Part shown: one piece after another, positions 9,130 to 17,861 of the stretch | Position numbering within the stretch: the first letter of the stretch is position 1 | How the letters are laid out: each line of letters opens with the position of its first letter | NCBI GenBank assembly: GCA_902592325.1 | Contig: CACJEC010000003.1 | Coordinates: forward strand, 1-44,019 | DNA: 44,019 bases | DNA from: an uncultured Pelagibacteraceae bacterium | Lineage (GTDB): Bacteria; Pseudomonadota; Alphaproteobacteria; Pelagibacterales; Pelagibacteraceae | Direction of reading: 5' to 3' | The notes under the pieces: model-generated | Databases searched by the model: none | What the model saw: the letters and a program-made list of their open reading frames with translations, nothing else | What the model was told of the DNA's origin: nothing | Translations under genes and position numbers: made by a program

Positions 9130-10092
9130 CTATTTAGAGAGATATTTTTCAGTTGAAAATTCTCCACCCTCACGCCACATGTAGCTATATTTTTTTACCT
9201 CTTTATCAAAATATCTCTTACTAGGCATTCCGATATCAAAATTACTCTTATATCTTTTTGACAATACATTATCATATTTAAGCAATCTTAATTGATCCTC
9301 TGTAAGTATTGGATTTGGCATCAATTGAAATATTTTTGCAGAAATTGAGGCCAAAGGTAATGGTAAGGGCACCAGAATTCTTTTTTTATCAATTAATACT
9401 AATAATCTCTCAATTATATTTTTAAACGTAATAACCTCTGGGCCAACACATTCAATTATTTTTGAATTAATATTACTATTGATAATATAATAAATTATAT
9501 CTGTTAAATCTGAACAATGAATTGGGGTAAATTTTGTTTTTCCAGAATAATAAAGAGGGAAAATTGGAAGTCTATTTAAAAGTGTCATAAAATTAGTGGT
9601 AAAATTATCATCAACAGAAAAAACTACTGAAGGTCTTAATATAGTTGCAAGAGGAAAATTATTTAAGATATTTTTTTCGCCTTCTAATTTACTTTTTGCA
9701 TAATTACTATCGATTGACTCGTTAATTCCTAAAGCAGATAAATGAATAAAATTTTTTAATTTAAATTCTTTTGATAATTTCGCCAACAAGGAAGGAAAAA
9801 CTGTATGTATGTTATGAAATGTATTCCCTCTTTTTTTTTCAAATAAAATACCTACCAAATTTATACAAATATCTGTATTTGCAAATAATTCTCTTATCTT
9901 TTTTTCATCATAAATATTAGCTTCGACGATATCAATAAAACCAGCGTTTCCTTGAGTTTTTATAAGATAACTTTTTTGATGGATGTTACGTGTTACAACA
10001 GTTACTTTTATGTTATTCTTGGTTAATTTTCTAATTAAGTGTCTACCTATTTGACCACTACCACCAAAAATTAGACAATTTTTAAGATTCAT
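9130..10092 (-). CDS. NAD(P)-binding SDR protein, NDUFA9-like
   Basis: Extended/atypical short-chain dehydrogenase with an N-terminal Rossmann fold: IFGGSGQIGRHLIRKL gives the glycine-rich nucleotide loop. Conserved downstream features are INLVGILFE, HLSALGI, YAKSKLEGE with Tyr and Lys in the YxxxK arrangement, and ILRPSVVF. This pattern is that of the alphaproteobacterial homologues of mitochondrial complex I subunit NDUFA9, which bind NADPH and help stabilise the complex. The catalytic role is uncertain. The start codon lies only 16 bases from that of the divergent RNase D gene, so the promoters must overlap coding sequence. Confidence 0.8.
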   Translation of the reverse strand: MNLKNCLIFGGSGQIGRHLIRKLTKNNIKVTVVTRNIHQKSYLIKTQGNAGFIDIVEANIYDEKKIRELFANTDICINLVGILFEKKRGNTFHNIHTVFPSLLAKLSKEFKLKNFIHLSALGINESIDSNYAKSKLEGEKNILNNFPLATILRPSVVFSVDDNFTTNFMTLLNRLPIFPLYYSGKTKFTPIHCSDLTDIIYYIINSNINSKIIECVGPEVITFKNIIERLLVLIDKKRILVPLPLPLASISAKIFQLMPNPILTEDQLRLLKYDNVLSKRYKSNFDIGMPSKRYFDKEVKKYSYMWREGGEFSTEKYLSK

Positions 10093-10108
10093 ATATATAT
10101 CTTTAAGA

Positions 10109-10720
10109 ATGAATATTGATATTAAACTTCACAAAAATGATTTACCAGATGATTTAAAATTAGGCAATGTAATTGCAGTAGATGGCGAATTCATGGGACT
10201 AAATGTTAGAAGAGACCCATTGTGCCTCATACAGATTTCCTCAGGTAATTCAGACGCACATATAGTCCAATTTGATAGAAATAATTATGATGCTCCTAAT
10301 TTGGTGAAAGTATTAAGCGATGAAAAAATTACAAAAATTTTCCACTTCTCACGTGCAGATTTGGCGCACATCAAGTATTATTTAAAAACTGACACAAATA
10401 ATGTTCTTGATACTAAGATAGCCTCAAAACTTGCAAGATCTTATTCTGATAATCATTCACTAAAAACCTTAATCAAAGAATTTGTAAACGTAGATATTAG
10501 TAAACAATTTCAAAGCTCTGATTTTGGTGGAGAACTGTCTCCTGCACAATTAAAATATTGTGCAAATGATGTAATATACCTTCACAAAATACACAGTGAA
10601 TTAAATAAAATTCTTGAAAGGGAAAATAGAATTGAGCTTTATAAAAGTTGTTTAGGTTTTTTAAAAACAAGAGTTGATCTTGATTTAGCTCTATTCAAAG
10701 AAGATATCTGGTCACATTAA
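10109..10720 (+). CDS. rnd: RNase D-like 3'-5' exonuclease (short form)
   Basis: DEDDy-family exonuclease domain with no HRDC domain, 203 residues against about 375 for E. coli RNase D; the short form is common in alphaproteobacteria. The motifs are in order: VDGEFMG (Asp and Glu of ExoI), FHFSRADLAHI (ExoII) and YCANDVIYL (ExoIII with the Tyr and Asp). It probably trims tRNA or other stable RNA 3' ends. It leads a rightward block; kdsD begins 1 base after its stop. The start is the only sensible one and sits 16 bases from the divergent start codon. Confidence 0.88.
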   Translation: MNIDIKLHKNDLPDDLKLGNVIAVDGEFMGLNVRRDPLCLIQISSGNSDAHIVQFDRNNYDAPNLVKVLSDEKITKIFHFSRADLAHIKYYLKTDTNNVLDTKIASKLARSYSDNHSLKTLIKEFVNVDISKQFQSSDFGGELSPAQLKYCANDVIYLHKIHSELNKILERENRIELYKSCLGFLKTRVDLDLALFKEDIWSH

Positions 10721-10721
10721 T

Positions 10722-11687
10722 ATGAAATATGAAATAAATAAAATAGCAAACGATGTTATTGAGCTGCAAATCAAAGCTTTGAAAAAACTAAAAAGTTCTT
10801 TAGATAAATCATTTGAAAAGGCTGTAAAAGAAATTAGTAAATGTAAATCTAAAGTTATAATTTGTGGTGTTGGAAAAAGTGGAAAGATTGCCTCAAAAAT
10901 TTCTGCAACATTATCATCTGTTGGAACACCATCATTTTCTATTTCAGCTAATGATTGCTCCCATGGTGATCTGGGAAGAATTTCAAAAGAAGATATATTA
11001 ATTTTAATAAGTCATTCAGGAAACACAGATGAATTGAAAAATATTATTAAATATGCCAAATCTAATAAAATTACACTAATTGGAATTGTCTCAAATAAAG
11101 ACTCTAACCTATATCGGTCTGCAGATATTAAAATATTAACTCCTAATGTAGAAGAAGCTGGTTATGGGATAGTACCAACATCAAGTACAACTACTCAATT
11201 ATCTTTAGGCGATGCATTATCTATTGCTTTGATGAAAGTCAAAAATTTTGGAAAGTTAGATTTTAAAAAATTTCATCCTGAGGGAAATTTAGCTAACAAG
11301 TTAAAAACAGCATCTGATTTAATGTTAACTAAAAACAAAATTCCCTTTGTTAATGAGAATAAGATTATGAAAGATGCTTTAAAAGTTCTTAATAAAAAAA
11401 AACTTGGTTTCTTGGTTGTTATAAACCATTATGGTTTAAACAAAGGTGTTTTTACTGATGGAGATTTAAAAAGATTATTACAAAAAAAAAATTTTATAGA
11501 CAATCTAAAAATTAAATCAGTTATGACAAAAAAACCCTATGTTGTTGAACAAAATACTTTAATTTCTGATATTCTAACACAAATGAATAGAAAAAAAATT
11601 ACAAATGTTTGTGTTTATAACAAAAAAAATAAAAAAAAAACTATTGGCGTGATTCATATTCATCAGATTTTAAAATTTTTAAAATAA
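10722..11687 (+). CDS. kdsD: Arabinose-5-phosphate isomerase (SIS-CBS)
   Basis: Interconverts ribulose-5-phosphate and arabinose-5-phosphate, the first step to KDO. The N-terminal sugar isomerase (SIS) domain shows GVGKSGKIASKISATLSSVG and the ISHSGNTDE phosphate-sugar loop; STTTQL and LGDALSIAL complete it. Two CBS repeats follow from about residue 200 (VFTDGDLKR in the first). The length of 321 matches the KpsF/GutQ/KdsD family. Its neighbours rnd, lptC and lptB are the standard alphaproteobacterial setting and support the LPS role. Confidence 0.94.
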   Translation: MKYEINKIANDVIELQIKALKKLKSSLDKSFEKAVKEISKCKSKVIICGVGKSGKIASKISATLSSVGTPSFSISANDCSHGDLGRISKEDILILISHSGNTDELKNIIKYAKSNKITLIGIVSNKDSNLYRSADIKILTPNVEEAGYGIVPTSSTTTQLSLGDALSIALMKVKNFGKLDFKKFHPEGNLANKLKTASDLMLTKNKIPFVNENKIMKDALKVLNKKKLGFLVVINHYGLNKGVFTDGDLKRLLQKKNFIDNLKIKSVMTKKPYVVEQNTLISDILTQMNRKKITNVCVYNKKNKKKTIGVIHIHQILKFLK

Positions 11688-11692
11688 AATAA

Positions 11693-12271
11693 ATGAAAAG
11701 GGTTATTCAGTTAGTTCTTTTATTAATTCTAATCTTAATCATAATTATTTTTTATAATTTCTATTTTAAAGAAAGTGATAAAGTTGAAGTAAATAATTTG
11801 ATTGAAACCAATCAGCCAGTTGAACAAACTGAAAATAATATTATTAAAAACTTAGAGTACAAAATTAATATAGAGGATAATAATGAATATCATATATCGG
11901 CAGAATTAAGTGAAATAACTAACAATGATGGAGTAGAATTAGTTTTAATGAAAAAAGTAAAAGCTAGATTAACTGATAAAAATAATATTACTTTGTTTAT
12001 TACTTCAGAAGAAGCTAGTTATAATAATGATAATTATTACACAAAATTTGAAAACAACGTCAAAATTAAATATTTAGATAACATTATTTATGCACAAAAT
12101 ATGATTTTAAATTTTGAGAATAATTCAATATCAATATTTAAAAATGTAATATATAATGGACCTAGAGGTGAGCTAAAAGCAGATAATATAAGGATAAATT
12201 TGATCACAAAAAAAATTGATATATTCATGAATGATGTTAATGAAAGTGTTGAGATTACATCAAGCAAATAA
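11693..12271 (+). CDS. lptC: LPS export protein LptC
   Basis: Single-pass inner-membrane protein of the Lpt bridge that takes LPS from LptB2FG. Residues about 4-24 form one hydrophobic anchor (LVLLLILILIIIIFYNFYF), and the rest is a periplasmic beta-rich domain of the LptC/LptA fold, with repeats resembling 'FENNVKIKYLDN' and 'FKNVIYNGPRGELKAD'. Length is 192 residues. The stop overlaps the lptB start (TAATG). In most relatives an lptA gene lies between lptC and lptB; none is present here. Identification rests on the anchor, the fold-like repeats and the position. Confidence 0.85.
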   Translation: MKRVIQLVLLLILILIIIIFYNFYFKESDKVEVNNLIETNQPVEQTENNIIKNLEYKINIEDNNEYHISAELSEITNNDGVELVLMKKVKARLTDKNNITLFITSEEASYNNDNYYTKFENNVKIKYLDNIIYAQNMILNFENNSISIFKNVIYNGPRGELKADNIRINLITKKIDIFMNDVNESVEITSSK

Positions 12272-13047
12272 TGTCAAATATTAAAAAATTTAGAATAAAA
12301 TCGTTTAAAAAAAATAATGAAATTTTAAGTGTAGAAAAATTATCATTAAAGTTTGGAAAAAAAGTTATTTTAGATAATTTAAATTTACAATTAAATTACG
12401 GAGAAATATTGGGTCTTTTGGGACCTAATGGTGTTGGAAAATCAACTATATTTAACTTAATTATTGGTTTAGTAAAACCTGACTTTGGTAAAATAAAAAT
12501 TAATTCAGAAATAGTAAATAAATTTCCAATATATGAGAGAGCAAAAAAATTTAAAATTGGTTTTGTACCTCAAAATGGTGGTTACTTTCATAATCTAACT
12601 GTTTATGAAAATCTGACAGCTATATCTGAAATAACGTTAGCTAATAAAAGTTACAGAGAAGAAAAAATAAATTTATTAATATCTAAATTTGAATTAGATA
12701 ATATCAGAGATATTAAAGCCACCTTTTTATCTGGAGGTCAAAAGAAAAAATTGGTTATTGCTTTAGCATTAATCTCTGATCCAAAGATACTATTGCTTGA
12801 TGAACCGTTTGCTGCACTTGATGTGATGACTATTAAAATGCTACAGGAAATTATAGTCAATTTACAAAATTTAGGAGGAATTTCAATTATACTATGCGAT
12901 CACCAAGCTAGAGATTTATTAAACTGTGTTGATAATGCAGCAATAATAAACAATGGAAAAGTTATTGCTCAAGGAACGCCTTCTAATTTAATTCAAAATA
13001 TTGACGCAAAAAATGCATATTTTGGAGAGTCTTTCAAAATTAGTTAA
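12271..13047 (+). CDS. lptB: LPS export ABC transporter ATPase LptB
   Basis: Cytoplasmic ATPase driving LPS extraction together with LptF and LptG. Walker A is GPNGVGKST, the Q-loop is in VPQNGG, the ABC signature reads LSGGQKKKL (usually LSGGERRR), Walker B is ILLLDEPF followed by the D-loop, and the switch histidine is in CDHQARD. The length of 258 includes about 15 extra basic residues at the N-terminus compared with E. coli. It overlaps lptC by one base. The usual downstream rpoN gene is absent; aroA follows instead. Confidence 0.93.
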   Translation: MSNIKKFRIKSFKKNNEILSVEKLSLKFGKKVILDNLNLQLNYGEILGLLGPNGVGKSTIFNLIIGLVKPDFGKIKINSEIVNKFPIYERAKKFKIGFVPQNGGYFHNLTVYENLTAISEITLANKSYREEKINLLISKFELDNIRDIKATFLSGGQKKKLVIALALISDPKILLLDEPFAALDVMTIKMLQEIIVNLQNLGGISIILCDHQARDLLNCVDNAAIINNGKVIAQGTPSNLIQNIDAKNAYFGESFKIS

Positions 13048-13059
13048 TCTTAATAATAT

Positions 13060-14376
13060 ATGAATAATAAAACTCTGGTTAAAAATACTATAAAACCATT
13101 TAATAAGACTGTTAGAATTGAAGGTGATAAGAGCTTATCAATAAGATGGGCTTTATTAGCATCTCAATGTGTTGGAAAATCTACATCAACTAACCTTTTA
13201 AAATCTGAAGATGTATTAAGCACTATAAATTGTCTTAAAAAACTTGGTGTTAAAATTTCTTTATTTAAAAATAAATGTCAAATCAATGGAATGGGCTTAA
13301 ATGGCTTTAAAATAAAAAAAAATACTATATTGAATACTGGAAATTCAGGAACACTTGCAAGATTAATTTTAGGATTATTAGTACATTCAAAAAATAAAAT
13401 TAAAATAGTTGGTGATAAAAGTTTATCAAAAAGAGATTTCTTGAGAGTTACTAAACCTCTGGAAAAGTTTGGAGCAAAATTCAAAACAAATTCGGGAAAA
13501 CTTCCAATAATAATTAAAGGAGTTAAAAAATCTAGACCAATTAATTACTATGAAAAAAAAGGATCAGCACAATGTAAGAGTGCTGTAATGCTTGCTGCTC
13601 TAAATACTGAAGGACAAACTATTATTAAAGCAAAAAAATCTAGAAATCATAGTGAATTACTTTTTAAGCATTTAAAAATACCTATTAAAATAATTAAAAA
13701 AAATAAATTTGAACTAATTAAAATTAGGGGTAAAAAAAAGATTAAATCATTTAACTATAAAATTCCATCTGATATCAGTTCAGGATCTTTTTTCATAGTA
13801 CTTACAGCTTTATCAAAAAACTCAAAGATAAATCTAAAAAATGTAAATATTAATCCATCAAGAGTTGGTATTCTCAAAATTTTGAGAATAATGGGTGTTA
13901 GAATTTTGTTAAAAAACATTACTATTTATAAGGGTGAAAAAATTGCTGATATTCATGTTGAGAGCGTAAAATCATTAAAACCAATCAATTGTCCCTCTAA
14001 TTTAAATAGTGCTGCAATCGATGAATTTTTATTAATTTTTTTAGTAGCTGCAAAAGCTAAAGGAGTATCTTATTTTAAAGACCTATCCGAATTAAATCAA
14101 AAAGAAAGCCCTCGTTTAAAATGGGGTTCAAAGATTTTAAATTTAATGGGTATAAAAACAATTACCACCTCAAATTCAATTAAAATTTTTGGCAATCCAG
14201 ATTTAAAAATAAATAAAAAAATTATAATAAAAAACTATCTAAAAGATCATAGAATATTCATGACTAGCATAATTGCAGCTTTAACATTTGGTGGAGAGTG
14301 GCTTATTCACGATAAAGATTCTATTAAGACTTCATTTCCATCATTTTTAAAGATTATTGATAAACTAAAGAAATAA
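13060..14376 (+). CDS. aroA: EPSP synthase, class II-like
   Basis: Transfers enolpyruvyl from PEP to shikimate-3-phosphate. The 438 residues cover the two-domain fold, with GNSGTLAR (95-101) at the shikimate/PEP site. Three of the four motifs that define class II (intrinsically glyphosate-tolerant) enzymes are present: GDKS (22-25), SAQCK (169-173) and RNHSE (195-199). The fourth is N-P-S-R (265-268) where class II usually has N-P-T-R. It begins 12 bases after lptB. Downstream, the gene normally following in this context (cmk) is missing. Confidence 0.94.
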   Translation: MNNKTLVKNTIKPFNKTVRIEGDKSLSIRWALLASQCVGKSTSTNLLKSEDVLSTINCLKKLGVKISLFKNKCQINGMGLNGFKIKKNTILNTGNSGTLARLILGLLVHSKNKIKIVGDKSLSKRDFLRVTKPLEKFGAKFKTNSGKLPIIIKGVKKSRPINYYEKKGSAQCKSAVMLAALNTEGQTIIKAKKSRNHSELLFKHLKIPIKIIKKNKFELIKIRGKKKIKSFNYKIPSDISSGSFFIVLTALSKNSKINLKNVNINPSRVGILKILRIMGVRILLKNITIYKGEKIADIHVESVKSLKPINCPSNLNSAAIDEFLLIFLVAAKAKGVSYFKDLSELNQKESPRLKWGSKILNLMGIKTITTSNSIKIFGNPDLKINKKIIIKNYLKDHRIFMTSIIAALTFGGEWLIHDKDSIKTSFPSFLKIIDKLKK

Positions 14377-14544
14377 AATTGATTATCTTTATACTCATAA
14401 GACATATTGCTTAAAAAACCCTTCAAAACATTCACATTATCGAGATTTATTTGATTATTATAATCTAGGATTTGCTATTGATTTAAATGATAAATTTATC
14501 TAAAAGATCGTGTTTTTATAAAACAGATTGGAATTAACTAATTA
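14377..14544. other. Intergenic region aroA / rpsA (no cmk)
   Basis: A 168-base stretch upstream of rpsA where most Gram-negative genomes carry the roughly 630-base cytidylate kinase gene. No kinase P-loop can be read in any frame. One frame is open for about 41 codons (ending near 14503, peptide tail ...YYNLGFAIDLNDKFI) but has no ATG and resembles nothing I know; it may be chance or a remnant. The rpsA promoter and leader should lie here; no clear boxes were seen. Confidence 0.5.
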
Positions 14545-16272
14545 ATGGAAATATATAAAGATCTATCAAGTCCAGCATCCCAAGAGTTTGAAAAATTATT
14601 AAACAGCCAACTATCTAAAGTCAATATTGAAGAAGGAAAGATAATTGAAGGTAAAATCAATAAGATCACTGAAAAATTTGTTTTTCTTTTTGTTGAAGGA
14701 CTAAAAAGTGAACCAGTATTAGATGTCAATGAACTTAAAAGCATGGGTTTAGCTGACAAGATTAAAGTTGGTGAAAAAATACCTGTTTTATTAGAAAAAA
14801 TTGAAGACAAAAATGGTGAAGTTTTAGTCTCTGCAAGCAAAGCGCAAAAGATTAAGGGCTGGGACAAATTAGTAGAGGCCTATGAAAAAAATGAACCTAT
14901 TATGGGAAAAATAACTTCTAAATGTAAAGGTGGATGTATCGTAGAGCATATAGATACAGGATCTTTAATGTTTTTACCTGGTTCACAGATTAGCGATAAA
15001 CCATTAAAAGATATCAGTCATTTAATGAATGAACCTCAGAAATTTGCTTTAATCAAATTAGATAAAGTTAGAGGAAATGCTTGTGTTTCAAGAAGAGAGA
15101 TTATTTCATCTTTCAAAAAAGAGGATAAAGCAAAAATTATAGAAAAATTTAAAGTTGGAGATATCATTAAAGGTGCTGAGGTTAAGGGCTACAGTTCATT
15201 TGGATGTTTCTTTAATGTAAATAATGAACTTGATGTTTTGGTTCACTTACAAGAAATTTCATATTCAAGAGTCAATCACCCAGATGAAGTTTTTAATATT
15301 GGGGAAAAACACGACCTAAAAGTTATATCAGTTGATAAAGAAAAGTTGCAAGTTGGTTGCTCTGTAAAACAATTATCTAAAGATCCTTTTGAACACATAG
15401 AAAATTATGAATTAAATAAAATGTACAAAGTTAAAGTGGTTAAGATTATGGATTTTGGTGCATTTTGTGAATTAGAACCTGGTTTAACAACTTTGCTTCA
15501 TTCTAGTGAATTAAGCTGGACTAAAAAAAACTTATCTGCAAAAAAAATGTTTAAAGTTGGTGACGAAATTGATTGTGTAATAACAGAGGTGGATAAAGAA
15601 AAACGAAGAGTAGCAATATCTCATCGTCTAACTCAAGATAATCCTTATGAAGTTTTTGATAAAAAATACCCGGTTGGTACAATTGTAGAGGGTGAAGTAA
15701 TAAACAAAAATGAATATTCTTTATTTGTTAAAGTGGAAGATTTAGATGTAGATGCTTTTTTACATTGTAATGATTTAACATATTCAAATAATGGTGAAGA
15801 AGAATTAACTAAATATAAAAAAGGTGACAAAATAAAAGTTAAAGTATTAGAAATTAAAGCTCCAGAGCAAAAAGTTAGAGTAGGCTTAAGACAGACACAA
15901 CCAGATCCTTTTGAATGGTTCAATGATAAAAAGGTTAACCAAACTATCACAGTTAAGATCATATCAACTGACAACAAAGGTTTGATAGTAAAACCAGAGG
16001 GATGTGAAATGGATTTTCAAATTAAAAAATCTCAAATTGCAATAAATATTGCTGACGCTAGACCTTCAAGATTTACTGGAGGTGAAAGAATTGACTGTGC
16101 AATAAGTGAGCTTGATACAACAAAGCGAAAGGTAACTTTAAGTATTAAGCACTTAGAGGAAATTCAAAAAAAAGAAGCTTTGGAAAAATATGGTTCAGAA
16201 GGTTCAGGTAAAAATCTTCCTTTTTCATCTTTATCGGAAGATTTAAAAAAAAAAGATGAGGAAAAAGATTAA
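14545..16272 (+). CDS. rpsA: 30S ribosomal protein S1
   Basis: The mRNA-binding protein of the small ribosomal subunit. Six S1-type OB-fold repeats can be traced over 575 residues, the clearest being GAEVKGYSSFGCFFNV, VKIMDFGAFCELEPGLTTLLHSSELS and GEVINKNEYSLFVKVEDL. The first two and the last are diverged, as in other S1 proteins, where they bind the ribosome. The C-terminal tail is charged (Lys/Asp/Glu). It is followed after 16 bases by ihfB, the classic rpsA-ihfB pairing. Confidence 0.96.
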   Translation: MEIYKDLSSPASQEFEKLLNSQLSKVNIEEGKIIEGKINKITEKFVFLFVEGLKSEPVLDVNELKSMGLADKIKVGEKIPVLLEKIEDKNGEVLVSASKAQKIKGWDKLVEAYEKNEPIMGKITSKCKGGCIVEHIDTGSLMFLPGSQISDKPLKDISHLMNEPQKFALIKLDKVRGNACVSRREIISSFKKEDKAKIIEKFKVGDIIKGAEVKGYSSFGCFFNVNNELDVLVHLQEISYSRVNHPDEVFNIGEKHDLKVISVDKEKLQVGCSVKQLSKDPFEHIENYELNKMYKVKVVKIMDFGAFCELEPGLTTLLHSSELSWTKKNLSAKKMFKVGDEIDCVITEVDKEKRRVAISHRLTQDNPYEVFDKKYPVGTIVEGEVINKNEYSLFVKVEDLDVDAFLHCNDLTYSNNGEEELTKYKKGDKIKVKVLEIKAPEQKVRVGLRQTQPDPFEWFNDKKVNQTITVKIISTDNKGLIVKPEGCEMDFQIKKSQIAINIADARPSRFTGGERIDCAISELDTTKRKVTLSIKHLEEIQKKEALEKYGSEGSGKNLPFSSLSEDLKKKDEEKD

Positions 16273-16288
16273 ATAAAAGAAGACTAAA

Positions 16289-16579
16289 TTGGCTATTGTA
16301 AAATCAAAGCTTTTAAAACAACTCTCAAGAAATTATCCAAATTTTTTAAATAAAGACCTTGAAAAATTTACTAATATAATTTTAAAAGAAATAAAAAGAA
16401 CCTTAAAACGTGGAGAAAGAGTAGAACTTAGGGGTTTTGGTGTTTTTTCCACAAATATACAAAAAGCAAGAATTTCAAGAAATCCAAAAACTGGGGAAAA
16501 GGTTCACACACCTGAAAAGAAAACAATTCACTTCAAAATGGCCAAAGATTTGTTTAAGAAATTAAATAATCATGAATAA
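16289..16579 (+). CDS. ihfB: Integration host factor subunit beta
   Basis: HU/IHF-family DNA-bending protein, 96 residues. The N-terminal helices (VKSKLLKQLSRNYPNF) and the beta-arm region RGFGVFSTN...ARISRNPKTGEKV are typical, and the Pro in RNPKTGE is the residue that intercalates into DNA. The start is TTG rather than ATG: TTG-GCT-ATT-GTA gives the expected M-A-I-V-K-S, preceded by a purine-rich AAGAAGA. It lies 16 bases after rpsA and overlaps pyrF by 8 bases. IHF-beta is favoured over HU by its position next to rpsA. Confidence 0.92.
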   Translation: MAIVKSKLLKQLSRNYPNFLNKDLEKFTNIILKEIKRTLKRGERVELRGFGVFSTNIQKARISRNPKTGEKVHTPEKKTIHFKMAKDLFKKLNNHE

Positions 16580-17246
16580 AAATATCTTTGTTGCTTGCGA
16601 TGTATCAAGTCAAAAGGAAATCTTAGAGTTGCTCAAAGAAATTCATCAAGAAATTTCAGGAATTAAAATAGGTTTACAGTATATTACTAAACACTCTAAA
16701 GAGGAAATTAAAGCTCTTGGAAAGTTTAATAAGCCAATTTTTTATGATGGTAAATTTTTTGATATTAAAAATACTTTAGTTGAATCTGTTAAGTCTCTTA
16801 AAGATCTCAATGTAAGTTATGCAACTGTTCATTTATTAAATGGGCTGGAGTCTTTAAAAGCTGCTAACGAAGCTGCAAATTTAATTAATATAAAATTATT
16901 AGGTGTTTCGGTATTAACTAGTTTCAGTAATGAAGATTTAGACCAACTAGGCTTTAAAGATGAAGTAGAGGCCCAAGTTTTAAGGCTAATTAAAATTGCA
17001 GAAAAAGCAAATCTACACGGTGTAATTTGTAGCCCATTAGAAATACAGATAATTAAAAAAATTGCTCCTAATCTAAAATGTTTCACCCCAGGTATAAGAC
17101 AGGATCATAATAAAGATGATCAGAAAAGAACCATGAATGCAAAACAAGCTTTAGAGGCAGGTAGTGATTGTTTGATTATTGGAAGACCAATTACTAACGG
17201 TAATCCAAAAGAAAATATTCAAAAAATTTTATCTTCTTTAAAATAA
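16572..17246 (+). CDS. pyrF: Orotidine 5'-phosphate decarboxylase
   Basis: Final step of UMP synthesis. The TIM-barrel enzyme shows Asp10 in FVACDVS, KIGLQY, and the catalytic Asp-x-Lys-x-x-Asp array as FYDGKFFDIKNT (usually DLKFHDIPNT). Near the C-terminus TPGIR and IIGRPIT form the phosphate-binding strands. The length of 224 residues is normal. It overlaps ihfB by 8 bases and abuts trpF directly, so the whole rpsA-to-folC block is likely one transcriptional unit or closely linked ones. Confidence 0.95.
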   Translation: MNKNIFVACDVSSQKEILELLKEIHQEISGIKIGLQYITKHSKEEIKALGKFNKPIFYDGKFFDIKNTLVESVKSLKDLNVSYATVHLLNGLESLKAANEAANLINIKLLGVSVLTSFSNEDLDQLGFKDEVEAQVLRLIKIAEKANLHGVICSPLEIQIIKKIAPNLKCFTPGIRQDHNKDDQKRTMNAKQALEAGSDCLIIGRPITNGNPKENIQKILSSLK

Positions 17247-17861
17247 ATGAAGTCTAAAATTTGTGGAATATCAGATAAAAATACTCTTAAATTTTTAACT
17301 GAACACCCTCTATCACCTCAGTATATTGGTTTTATTGTTAATTTTCCTAAATCAAAAAGATACGTCGACCCTGATAAATTAAAAGATTTATTAAAAATAG
17401 AAAAAAGAAATTCATCATATGTAGCAGTTTTGGTCAAACCAGATAAAGAAGTTTTGGAAAGAATCAAAGATTTACCTTTTGATTACTATCAAATTTATGA
17501 TTGTGAGCCTCATGAAATTAGAAATATTAAAATACAATATAATAAAAAGATAATTACAGCTTTCACAGTTCAAACATTAGATGATGTTAAAAAATATAAG
17601 TTTTATAACGATGTTTCTGATATATTTTTATTTGATAGCAAAGGTTATGAAAAAAGTATGTCTTTCGAGCATGCTTTAATAAAAGATTTAAAATTTAATA
17701 AAGAAGTAATGTTAGCAGGCAATATTAAGATCAATGATGAGCTTGAAAATTATAAAGAAATAGCTGATATTATAGATATATCTGGAGGTGTAGAAACTTC
17801 TGGAGTAAAAGATATTTCCAAAATAGAAATTTTCTTAAATAAAATAAATTATGAAACTTAA
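17247..17861 (+). CDS. trpF: Phosphoribosylanthranilate isomerase, divergent
   Basis: Third step of tryptophan synthesis from anthranilate, a (beta-alpha)8 barrel of 204 residues. The general base Cys6 sits in KICG, general acid Asp130 in LFDSKG, the Arg of the KSKRYV segment (Arg38) is kept, and the phosphate loop is seen as AGNI and ISGGVETSGVKD. The usually invariant QLHG segment reads QIYD (82-85), an unusual change. It begins immediately after the pyrF stop and its last 11 bases overlap trpB. The identification is firm from the catalytic pair and from the adjoining trpB and trpA. Confidence 0.88.
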   Translation: MKSKICGISDKNTLKFLTEHPLSPQYIGFIVNFPKSKRYVDPDKLKDLLKIEKRNSSYVAVLVKPDKEVLERIKDLPFDYYQIYDCEPHEIRNIKIQYNKKIITAFTVQTLDDVKKYKFYNDVSDIFLFDSKGYEKSMSFEHALIKDLKFNKEVMLAGNIKINDELENYKEIADIIDISGGVETSGVKDISKIEIFLNKINYET

